Of a DNA stretch of 64,000 bases, positions 23,099 through 42,919 are shown piece by piece. The translations under genes and the position numbers were made by a program. This DNA comes from Cheilinus undulatus (taxonomy: Eukaryota; Chordata; Actinopteri; Labriformes; Labridae): NCBI RefSeq assembly GCF_018320785.1, contig NC_054886.1, positions 36,230,520 to 36,294,519 of the forward strand, written 5' to 3'. Within the stretch, counting starts at the first letter, position 1. The number at the start of each line of letters is the position of its first letter. The notes under the pieces were generated by a model, which searched no databases, was not told the origin of the DNA, and worked only from the letters and a program-made list of their open reading frames with translations.

Positions 23099-23805
23099 AT
23101 GGCGTCTTCTTCTTCTTCTTCCTCCCCCGCTGCTGTCCTCACTCTCCTCTTTCTCCTCTTCCTCACCATCGCTGAGACGAGGCCTTCACCTCAGAGAGAC
23201 GACACACAGGTCTGAGAACATCTTCATCATCATCACCTTCATAGTATCATTTATAACCCATATTCCAAAAAAGTTGGGACGCTGTGTAAAATGTAAATAA
23301 AACCAGAAGTCAGTGATTGCCTCATAAACCCATTGTTTTTGTTTACATCTTACACGGTGTCCCAACTTTTTAGGAAATGGAGTTGTAGATATAATCAGTG
23401 AGCTCTTTTAAAAACAGAAAACCAGTGTAACTGTTCCTTTAAACAGCCATAACATCACTAGACTTTGTAAAAACAACCATTTTGTCTCCTCAGGTTCTTC
23501 ACTCTCTGTTTGGTTCTCACCTGTCCTCCCTCATCATGGCCACTCCCACCTCTGATGACATCACAGAGGGCTCAGCCGGACCACCCGCCCCCTCCGTTTC
23601 CTCTCCCTTCAGAGGATTGGCCGTGAGTCGGGATGCTGTGAGGGGATTGGCTGGCAGGCAGGAGGCGGTCCCTCAGTTCTTCCTAGACTTCCTGCAGCGG
23701 CAGTCGAAGATGAGGAGGCGGAGCAGGAAGTCGATGATGGGAGGAAGAGGATGCTTCGGGATGAAGATGGACCGCATCGGCTCCATCAGCGGGCTGGGCT
23801 GTTAG
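23099..23805 (+). CDS. nppc: C-type natriuretic peptide precursor (CNP family), two coding exons
   Basis: The gene encodes a secreted peptide hormone precursor; CNP signals through the guanylyl cyclase receptor NPR-B. Exon 1 is 23099-23209 (37 codons) and exon 2 is 23494-23805 (103 codons plus stop), joined in phase 0 across a GT-AG intron, giving 140 residues. A serine-rich start followed by LTLLFLLFLTIA forms a signal peptide, with cleavage likely near residue 25. A basic cluster RRRSRK (residues 111-116) is a furin-type processing region. The C-terminus is the 17-residue disulfide ring CFGMKMDRIGSISGLGC (C124-C140). It ends exactly at the second Cys with no tail, which separates CNP from ANP, BNP and VNP. 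Two Met replace the Leu residues of the common ring (CFGLKLDRIG). Teleosts have several CNP paralogues and I cannot decide which this is. The short intron contains a MITE. Confidence 0.94.
23253..23388. mobile_element. MITE in the natriuretic peptide intron
   Basis: The left end (attccaaaaaagttgggac, then gctgtgtaaaatgtaaa) and the reverse complement of the right end (atttcctaaaaagttgggac, then accgtgtaagatgtaaa) are long, nearly identical inverted repeats. The element is about 135 bp and makes up almost half of the 284-bp intron. Similar short elements are common in fish genomes. Confidence 0.85.
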
Positions 23806-24236
23806 AGACGGAATGTGTTACCATGACTGTTGGAATGGTAGATTTACCGCTGTAGGTCCTCCATGAGGCTAGACGGACTTTCTCTGAGAGAGACCTGAAC
23901 ACCTGTGATGTCACAGCGCCCATAGAGATATACAGGTAGATGCTGCCGGGCTGCTACTGGACGCAGGAGACACATGTCTACGATGGCGCCATACCCAAAC
24001 AGGCTCAGCTCAGAAAGGTGTCTGAATGTCTAAAATCAATCTACGATAGCAGGTCTATCCACGATTACAGTCCTTATGCTACTAATGGACTGTGTGACTA
24101 CAGGGCGGCCATCTTGGAGAGAGGTTGCTCATAGTAACTCAAGAGCGCATATTAACACGTTAACAACATAACTTATTGATTTTGGGCTCAAGTAATTCTC
24201 CAAACTCTCCATTCAGACTGGCTTTGTGCTCTAAGC
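23806..24236 (+). other. Downstream flank / 3' UTR of the natriuretic peptide gene
   Basis: Unique sequence after the stop. No AATAAA is found before the transposon at 24237. The first clear AATAAA hexamers on this strand are near 25450 and 25661, so the 3' end is unresolved. No additional coding exon is recognised. Confidence 0.35.
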
Positions 24237-24900
24237 CAGTGGTTCTCAATGTGGGGGTTGTGAGACACTGAGAGGGGGGTCTCCAGATGCCTTAAAAAAA
24301 ACTAAGAATATTTTCAAAATGACACTGTTGCCACTTTACACCAATTTGACAGATTTTTAACCATTTTTCATCACTATTAAACATCAATGTTGCCAATTTT
24401 AGCACATTTTAGCCACTTAAAACCCATTTGTGTAAATTTTATACCCTTTCCACCACTTTTTTCTGCCTGTTTTTGTCACTTCCGAACCAATCCTTGCCAC
24501 TTTCTGCCAATTGTTGCCTCATTATTACCACTGTTAACCACGTTTTATATTTCTTTTTGCCCATTTTAACCACAGTTAACCTATTTTTGCCAGTTTATAT
24601 CAATTTTTCCTCCCAGTCCACCTACTTTCCCCTCAATTTTTTGCACTTTAAAGCCATTTCAGCCACTTTTTCAATCCAATTTTTGTACCCATTCTTGCCA
24701 ATTTAATCCATTTTTGGCCACTTTTATCTATTTTTTAATTTTTACCACTTTTTACCCATTTATGTACTTTAAAAACCAATTTCTGCACATTTTCCACCAT
24801 TTTTTGCCATTATTCACTAACTTAAGCCACATCTTTTACCCATTTTAAATATGTTTTTAACAAAGTTATTTCATTTTAAGCTTAACTTCCCAATAGACCA
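24237..24900. mobile_element. hAT-like element with CAGTGGTTCTCAA terminus and low-complexity interior
   Basis: It starts with cagtggttctcaatgtgggg, a typical terminal inverted repeat of fish hAT-type elements. It continues into degenerate gccacttttaacccatttttg runs up to about 24860. The right terminus is not clear, and there is no transposase frame. Confidence 0.55.
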
Positions 24901-25755
24901 GGATTTTGCTGGCCCCCAGTTTTGCTGGATCCCAAAAACCTTCCCCTTATAGACGTCCTTGTCTCCACATGACTATTCTTGAATGTGCATGGCTCTGTTC
25001 AGCCCCCTTTAGGTACAGTGGGGGTCCCTGGTCTCTGGAACCTACATTTTTGGGGTCCCGGGCTGCAAAGGTTGATGAACCAACCAATAGGAAACAGGCA
25101 GAGGAAGGACCAATCCCGTTAGCCCTGCCCGTTGTTGCTGTGCTGTTCTCCAGGAGGTTTGTTAGAACGTTAGAGGAAATATCTGAGCCCTAAATCAATA
25201 CGTCATGGTTTCTCTAAGTGTTAAAATGCCCTCCTCAGTTTTGCATCAATAATGACTCCATATATTTACCATTCCATAACGCTTCATTTGGAAACATAAT
25301 GATAGAAATACAGCTACAGATCCATATCTGGAGCCTGACAGCAGCATCTACATACATATATCTCTGAGGTGACTCCAGTCTGACCAAACGTGACCTGTGG
25401 CTGTAGGACTCTCCGTCCGTCAGTCCTGGACTCCATGTTTGAAGAGTACTAATAAAGGACGATGTTAAAGGAGGTTTCCTCCTGCTGTAGTGATGTAGAG
25501 ATAAAAACAGGGAGGAAAAGGAGCTCCTCCTCCTCCCACCCTGACCTCTGATGGATTCCTGGCTCCACAGCCAGCAGAGCACCTTATGTATGTGTGAGAC
25601 GACCATGGGCTAACCATGATGATGAGTGTTAGTGGACCAACTGCTATGTGACAGCAGGAGAATAAAAGAGAAACTACACCTGGCTCTTATTGTCTCATTT
25701 ACTCATCTATTAATGTTACTGGAATACTGGAGTGTTCACTGGAGTGTAGGGCATT
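24901..25755. other. Intergenic, no gene recognised
   Basis: Mostly unique sequence. The 95- and 123-codon frames here show no recognisable domain and no convincing splice context. AATAAA hexamers near 25450 and 25661 could serve as distal poly(A) signals for the natriuretic peptide transcript. Confidence 0.4.
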
Positions 25756-25760
25756 CACTT

Positions 25761-25860
25761 TAAATTTATTTATTTATTTAACCTTTACTTAACCAGGATT
25801 TATTCCAACTGAGATACAAAAATCTCTTTTACAAGGGAGTCCTGGCCAAGACAGCTAATA
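25761..25860. mobile_element. Transposon-end fragment (ttatttatttaacctttact type)
   Basis: tttatttatttaacctttac, then ttaaccaggattta and caagggagtcctggccaaga. This combination is seen at ends of dispersed fish repeats. Only a fragment remains. Confidence 0.45.
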
Positions 25861-26147
25861 AATGTTTGGGGAATTTGACTGAAATTTAAGGAAAACAAAG
25901 GGATTGGTTGGGACATTTCAAAGTTTCTTTTTATGGACATTAAGGGAAATGTTATGGGTGTATTTTGGAAATTTACATTGGACATCTTGAAAAAAAAGCT
26001 TTCACTGTTTTTGGCATTTTCATTGAAAATAGGAAATGATCTGCTTATTTTGGTGAGTAACATACATTTTGGCAAATTGTAAAATATTATCACAAAGATT
26101 TTGAGAATATGTTTTTATATTCTGTGAAGATTCGCTGAAATTTTTTG

Positions 26148-27802
26148 AAAGACAGCGGATAGAATGTTTTATAAACTTTGATGCATCATCGTCAAAGACA
26201 GAAAATAGAATGTTTTATAACCTTTGATGGCATCATCTTCAAAGACAGAGAATAGAATGTTTTATAAACTTTGATGGCATCATCTTCAAAGACAGAGAAT
26301 AGAATGTTTTATAAACTTTGATGGCATCATCTTCAAAGACAGAGAATAGAATGTCTTATAACCTTTGATGGCATCATCCTCAAAGGCAGAGAATAGAATG
26401 TTTTATAACCTTTGATGGCATCATCCTCAAAGGCAGAGAATAGAATGTTTTATAAACTTTGATGGCATCATCTTCAAAGACAGAGAACAGAATGTCTAAT
26501 AACCTTTGATGGCATCATCCTCAAAGGCAGAGAATAGAATGTTTTATAAACTTTGATGGCATCATCCTCAAAGGCAGAGAATAGAATGTTTTATAAACTT
26601 TGATGGCATCATCTTCAAAGAAAGAAAATAGAATGTTTTATAAACTTTGATGGCATCATCTTCAAAGACAGAGAATAGAATGTTTTATAAACTTTGATGG
26701 CATCATATTCAAAGACAGAGAATAGAATGTTTTATAACCTTTGATGGCATCATCTTCAAAGACAGAGAATAGAATGTTTTATAAACTTTGATGGCATCAT
26801 CTTCAAAGACAGAGAACAGAATGTTTTATAACCTTTGATGGCATCATCTTCAAAGACAGAGAATAGAATGTTTTATAAACTTTGATGGCATCATCTTCAA
26901 AGACAGAGAATAGAATGTTTTATAAACTTTGATGGCATCATCTTCAAAGAAAGAAAATAGAATGTTTTATAACCTTTGATGGCATCATCTTCAAAGAAAG
27001 AGAACAGAATTTTTTATAAACTTTGATGGCATCATCTTCAAAGACAGAGAATAGAATGTTTTATAACCTTTGATGGCATCATCTTCAAAGACAGAGAATA
27101 GAATGTTTTATAACCTTTGATGGCATCATCTTCAAAGAAAGAGAACAGAATTTTTTATAACCTTTGATGGCATCATCTTCAAAGAAAGAGAACAGAATTT
27201 TTTATATCTTGATGGCATCATCTTCAAAGACAGAGAATAGAATGTTTTATAACCTTTGATGGCATCATCTTCAAAGAAAGAGAACAGAATTTTTTATAAC
27301 CTTTGATGGCATCATCTTCAAAGAAAGAGAACAGAATTTTTTATAACCTTTGATGGCATCATCTTCAAAGACAGAGAATAGAATGTTTTATAACCTTTGA
27401 TGGCATCATCTTCAAAGAAAGAGAACAGAATGTTTTTATAACCTTTGATGGCATCATCTTCAAAGACAGAGAATAGAATGTTTTATAACCTTTGATGGCA
27501 TCATCTTCAAAGAAAGAGAACAGAATGTTTTTATAACCTTTGATGGCATCATCTTCAAAGACAGAGAATAGAATGTTTTATAACCTTTGATGGCATCATC
27601 TTCAAAGACAGAGAATAGAATGTTTTATAACCTTTGATGGCATCATCTTCAAAGACAAAGAATAGAATGTTTTATATCTTTTGATGGCATCATCTTCAAA
27701 GACAAAGAATAGAATGTTTTATATCTTTTGATGGCATCATCCTCAAAGTCAAAGAACAGAATGTTTTATTAACTTTGATGGCATCATCTTCAAAAGCAGA
27801 CA
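26148..27802. repeat. 47-bp minisatellite
   Basis: About 35 copies of a unit containing agaatagaatgttttataaa, then ctttgatggcatcatcttca. Two main variants (ataaacttt and ataaccttt) alternate, and a sub-variant agagaacagaattttttat clusters at 27000-27350. Each unit contains the palindrome TGATGGCATCA and inverted CTTTGA / TCAAAG arms. It shares its core with the arrays at 21317 and 42920. Confidence 0.95.
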
Positions 27803-27899
27803 TTTTGAGTGAATTTGAGTGAAATTAAAAAAAAAGAGCAGTCGGATTAAAAAAAGAGCAGTTATTAAAAAAAGAAGAGCAGTATTAAAAAAAGCAGAC

Positions 27900-28975
27900 T
27901 CTTACTCCTATATTTCCTATCCTCTTGCTCCCACCTTTGCTATCCTCTTACTCCCACCTTTCCTATCCTATTACTCCCACCTTTGCTATCTTCTTACTCC
28001 TACCTTTCCTACCCTCTTACTGCCACCTTTCCTATCCTCTTGCTCCTACCTTTCCTATCCTTTACTCCTACTTTTCCTATCCTCTTGCTCCCACCTTTCC
28101 TACCCTATTATTCCTACCTTTCCTATCCTCTTACTCCTACCTTTCCTATCCACTTACTCCCTCCTTTCCTATCCTCTTGCTCCCACCTTTCCTAACCTCT
28201 TGCTCCCACCTTTCCTATCCCCTTGCTCCCACCTGTCCTATCCTCTTGCTCCCACCTTTCCTTTCCCCTTGCTCCCACCTTTCCTATCCTCTTGCTCCCA
28301 CCTTTCCTATCCCCTTGCTCCCACCTTTCCTATCCCCTTGCTCCCACCTTTCCTATCCTCTTGCTCCCACCTTTCCTATCCTCTTACTCCCTCCTTTCCT
28401 ATCCTCTTGCTCCCACTTTTGCTATCCTCTTGCTCCCACCTTTCCTAACCTCTTGCTCCCATCTTTCCTATCCTCTTACTCCCTCCTTTCCTATCCTCTT
28501 GCTCCCACTTTTCCTATCCTCTTGCTCCCACCTTTCCTATCCTCTTGCTCCCACCTTTCCTATCCTCTTGCTCCCATCTTTCCTATCCTCTTGCTCCCAC
28601 CTTTCCTATCCTCTTGCTCCCACCTTTCCTATCCTCTTGCTCCCTCCTTTCCTATCCTCTTACTCCCTCCTTTCCTATCCTCTTACTCCCACCTTTCCTA
28701 TCCTCTTGCTCCCACCTTTGCTATCCTTTACTCCCACCTTTCCTATCCTCTTGCTCCCACTTTTGCTATCCTCTTGCTCCCATCTTTCCTATCCTCTTAC
28801 TCCCTCCTTTCCTATCCTCTTGCTCCCACCTTTCCTATCCTCTTGCTCCCACCTTTCCTAACCTCTTGCTCCCACCTTTCCTATCCTCTTGCTCCCATCT
28901 TTCCTATCCTCTTGCTCCCACCTTTCCTATCCTCTTGCTCCCACCTTTCCTATCCACTTACTCCCACCTTTCCTT
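27900..28975. repeat. 23-bp pyrimidine-only minisatellite
   Basis: About 46 copies of a 23-bp unit of the type ctatcctcttgctcccacct (plus ttc), with ttactcc and ccttgctcc variants. The plus strand is almost entirely C/T apart from one or two A/G per unit, so all three frames stay open and encode only a repeat artefact. It lies about 550 bp upstream of the SERP start codon. Confidence 0.95.
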
Positions 28976-28984
28976 GACCCTGTG

Positions 28985-29532
28985 AGTTTTTTCGTCGGGG
29001 TTAAGGAACACTGAAAAGGAAAGGACTTAGGAGGTAATTTTTTGGACTTTTCGACCGGACCCTTGGTCTTACCTGGGGCCTCCCCATCACTGAAACGGTT
29101 CTAAAATGTCTAAATAAACAGGTTTATCAACAAAAACACAGCATAAACGCATTTAACAGATGAATTAGCATTAAAATGTTACCTGTTAGCAGCTTAGCTG
29201 CAGTAGTTTCTCCACATTATTTGTAAAATCGTCGAAGTTTTGATATTTTTAACAACCACACTGCTGTTTCCCGCCACTTGAGAGCAGCAGTGAGCTACTT
29301 TGTCCCTCGTCACGTGACGGGTACAGTCCCTTCAGCGCTAGCTTGTATGCTAGCAGCTAGCCGTCGGTTAGCATCTCCACGGACGTTGACTGCCCAACAA
29401 CACGGAAACAAACCCCGGCAGAGCTTCTCTTCCAGCGGGACGTTTTCAGCGGCACTGACGGCCTCCCTTCTACCGCTTCTACACCCGGCTGTTCCCGCTT
29501 CTCCGTCCTCCTGGTCTCGTCAAAGCCCAAAC
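28985..29532 (+). promoter_or_regulatory. SERP gene promoter / 5' UTR, CpG-containing
   Basis: GC-richer unique sequence just upstream of the SERP ATG. It contains a perfect 12-bp palindrome CGTCACGTGACG (29308-29319), which combines an E-box CACGTG with CRE/ATF half sites. No TATA box is seen. An in-frame upstream ATG is present at 29347. The exact transcription start is unknown. Confidence 0.55.
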
Positions 29533-38877
<9,345 letters not shown>

Positions 38878-41800
38878 TGACCTCCAGCCTGAGCCGAGCC
38901 TATCACACGGAGGGGGGCGGGGCATGTGGCCATTATGACTCCGCCCTCCACACCTTTACACACACCCACACACTCACTCACACACACTGACTCGTTCCTG
39001 TGGAGTTAAATCTGAGCTGTTTTCTTTTTTTTTTACTTCCTTCCTTGTTGATGAAGCTGATTGGTTATTGATTATTGATGGTTTGTCTGATGAAGTCTTA
39101 ACTCTGCCTCCTGTCGGTCTGTCTGCTGCTTTGATTGGAGCTCATGTTTGTTTATTTTCTGACCTGAGATCAGCTGAGAGGACTCTTGGATTTAAAGGAG
39201 CAGACCGCTGTTTTTACCCATCATTCCCTTTATCACCGTCACGTTCTTCATCTGTCTGATGATGACTCTGCACGATGGAAAACCCAGAGCAGAACACTCC
39301 TGTAAACAGGGCTGTCATTGGTTGATCCTAGTCCAATCAAATCAATCCATCCTTATCTGATAGTTTCACGACAGAAATGGAAGTCCTGAACACTGTCATT
39401 GGCTCATTTCTTTATTTCAGTCATAAATCACCAGAGAACTCCTGAACAGCGTGTCCTAACAGCAAACATCAGCCAATAAATCTGCTCAGTTCACCCGTTT
39501 CCTGTCATTATGTCCTGATGGCGTGTCAGCCTTTCACGCTGTTTTACCCCGTAGTCTCGCTTGTGTTTCCTCTCATGTCAGCGTGGATTTAGAGCAGGAA
39601 GGGAGGCATATTTAAAGAGCCAGGTCTTCACTAACTGAAGGCCATCTCAGACTCCCAGGACTGGTGTGGAGGGTTTATCAGAGGGGTCCACGGCCCAGCC
39701 AGTGAGCTGTCTTTATCAGAAGTTGAGATTTTATTGATTAAAACTGAAGCACAGCTGGGGTAAAATGCCAGCGTGAGTGCCGGTCATGTTCAGAAACATG
39801 GTTAAATCAGGCTGATCTAACAACGCCGTAGCGCCACCAACAGGAGAGCCGTTTGGGACCCAACGAGGTCTCCGGTGCGGTTCGTAGTGGTGTCAGAGCA
39901 AAGCGGACCAACTCATGAACTGAGGTTTTAGACATGTAGGGTACTACGGACTCATCACGGGGCCCGATGTACCCCGACCTTCGCTCAGCAGACAAGGTCA
40001 AGCTTGACGGCGTCTCTTTTGTCCAGCCCCCCCCCATTAATACGCCCAGCGTGTTTCAGGTCCCTGTAACACGCTGAGGGACCGTACCCTCGACTGTGTT
40101 TACCCTCCACGTCCAACGGTGTGGACTTCATCTTTCACCAGGTTTTTCCTCCATGCCCCCGGTACTGTGTAAAGACATCCACAGCATGATCGGGTTGTGT
40201 CAATCCTCCTCAGTCTGATGGGCCTTCAGCAGGCTCACTCGTCACGTCTACGCCTGACTGCAGCCTCAGTGTGTCGGTCCAAACACGCCTTAACGTTCAG
40301 CACAGCTCTGTGTCTGTGATTCAGATCCATTCAGAGAACAACACGCCGGACGGGTCGCTGCCTCGCTAGCAGCTCATACTGACACCAAAGAAACCAGACC
40401 GCGTGAGTCTGCTGTTTCCTTGTTTATAAGGTGAAAACAGCTGATGGAGGAGGGTTCCACCCTCTGTTCTGACCAATAATGAGCCGGGTCTTCAGTCCTT
40501 CTTCATCTCACCAAGTTTACAGAGAAAGACCAACGATGTTGGGATTCCAGCTCCCTCAGACCATCAGGTGTTAAATCGATCCTAGAACCGTGGCAGATTT
40601 AGGAAACTGAGAGTTTAGTGTCTGACCGTGTGATGAGGACAGTGAGCGTGTGATCTGTGATGCTAGCGTGCTGTCAGGACACGGCGTACATCAACGTTTC
40701 TGTGCAGTTTAGACTAGAAAAACAGGAGGACGGTTTTAGCTGATGTTTGATGGTAAAACCCTACGGATTCTAGAGCAGTGCTTCACGGGTCTAACCCCCT
40801 CCTATACTCCTGAAAACGTCCAACCAGTCAGAGGTTTTAGACCACGGATGGGCTGCTTTAACTACCAGGAGGCCACGTTTATGACTGTTGAAAACCATCA
40901 GATACCCTTAATCAGATGTTTAGAATAATTTAAGTCTGTTTTAGACCTTAGATCAAAATTAGTTTAAAGTAGAGGTGACCGATTGGGAAAACATCTCTGA
41001 ACATGATTATTTTCACTCATCCTGCAAATTTGATCTGAACTGTGTTAAAGAGAATGATCATTTTTATGTTACTCTTGTTTTAAATTAGAAAAAACAAACA
41101 AAAACAAAGAAAATATTTAATTCTAGAGGAAACAGACACTGAAATGTTTGCAGGATGTGAGATCAGAACATCATTAAACTGGTTTTCTAACACATTCAGG
41201 CACATTTGAAAAATAATACTCCTGTGATGTGATAACTGCAGTAGGACAGCTTCTAATTTAGCCTATTTTTTTATTTATTGTCCAGCCTCAGTTTAAACAG
41301 AGCACAAAAACATGATCACTGAAGCCCTGATAACGAGGGAAACAACCTAAATACACTAAACATTGCAGCTAAATGGAGTAAAATCAAATGTATACCTGCC
41401 TAGGGCTTCCGTACGTCACAGTCATACTAGATCTTCTTCAGACCCTCTCAGAACTGTGCTGGGACCCACTTTTGGGTCCTAATACACCAGTTGAGAACCA
41501 CTGCACCAGAGTATTCAGCCTGTTTGTAGTGACAGTGTCTACAGACATGAGATCTCACAGAAACTCTGGCTGGAGTTCTCTGGAACCATGAATATCTATG
41601 TTTGCAATAGCAGAACAAGCTGCAGGGATAGGACACCACAGACCTGGACAATAGTCCGTTAGGACACGTCAGCTGACAGCCGTAGACGGTCCCTGAGTGT
41701 ATGAAGAACAGTGAAGAATGCGTACGACTTTTTAAAACCGATTAAACGGTAGAAATGAGCTCCATAACAATCCAGATCTGTCTGAAACGGACTAAAAACA

Positions 41801-42060
41801 GCCATCTGGCTCCTTTAAATCAGAGTCACGTTTGGATGTAAATGATTCAAGCGACCAATAAGAAGCTCCGCCACCATCAGATCCAGTCTGAACTCGTCTC
41901 ACCTGGAGCCTCGCTGCCGTGTCTCTGCAGTGGAGGGTTCAGGTTTCTCAGCTGAAGCAGTCAGAGAGGTGAAGAGCTCAGCGAGCCTCCTTCCTGCTGG
42001 ACGAACACGCTCGCTTTTATACAAAATAAACCTCTGATATTTTCTCTAAACTTCTCTGAT
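38878..42060 (+). other. SERP 3' UTR and downstream flank
   Basis: AATAAA hexamers at 39475-39480 and 42025-42030 are candidate poly(A) signals; the second is followed by a GT-rich stretch. Frames of 60-76 codons here have no recognisable domain. Inverted hAT terminus ttgagaaccactg at 41491-41503, preceded by gggacccacttttgggtcct, marks a short transposon remnant. Confidence 0.45.
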
Positions 42061-42919
42061 GTCTGTCCTGTCTGCTCCGTCTCCTGCTTTCTACACTTTA
42101 GCAACAACAAAAAGATAAAAGAAGGGCTTAGGGAGTTTGATTTATTCTGAGGTTTACACAGAATCCAGATCTAGAAGTCCTAGACAGCCAACTTAGAGGA
42201 TTTTAGTTTTCAGTCACCAAAAATAAAACCCCCAGTTACTCAAATCCATGGATCATTAGTTCAGTTTAGACAGCACTAATAAATCCTGGGATTGAGTCCG
42301 GGGAATATTTATGCAGTAAAGAACCATTTCTTCCTTTGGTATGTTGGTAGGTACATTTTATCTGCTATGGGGTCTTTAATAGAACAAGGTCACAAAGTAG
42401 TTCAGAATCACCTGAATAAAAGATTCAGAAAAATTCACAAAGCAACTGAAACAGGAGATCTACACGTGGAAAACAATGGTTGAGAAGTTCAGAAGCTCCT
42501 GTTTGGAAGCAGATAGATGCTGAGTACGATGGCAGTGGATTAGAGCTCCAAAGAACCTGCCCACTAATATAAAACCTTTGACCTTAAGGTCAAGTCCACA
42601 CATAGGCTAGTTATTTTTTAAAACAGGTTTTCTCCTCTGTCTCCTCTTCAAAAATAATCTAATTAAAATTGAGCGTTTTAAAAAACATCCTGTTGTAAAG
42701 GTACCGCTGTGTTAGCAGTACTCCATCCTTCACTGCATAGTTTAGAAGCTCACTCAGACTCCAGCGATGACCTGGACATGAACAGTTTCACTCTGTTCCT
42801 CTGAAACAAACATGTCATGTTCAAGACCAGCCCACCAACCTGACCCAGGTCTGAGAAAAAAAACACTGATGCTGGGGCAGGGTGGGTGCCTGTATGCAGT
42901 AGGTGTGACCTCTGACATC
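42061..42919. other. Intergenic, nothing recognised
   Basis: Unique sequence up to the left edge of the large array. No gene, RNA gene or transposon could be supported. Confidence 0.4.

Noticed and set aside
27819-28985. Long plus-strand frames in the pyrimidine array
   Set aside because: All three frames are open and encode only the 23-bp repeat, with no start context, splice sites or known domain.
39807-40037. 76-codon minus-strand frame downstream of SERP
   Set aside because: No recognisable motif, no conserved start or splice context, and it lies in the probable SERP 3' flank.
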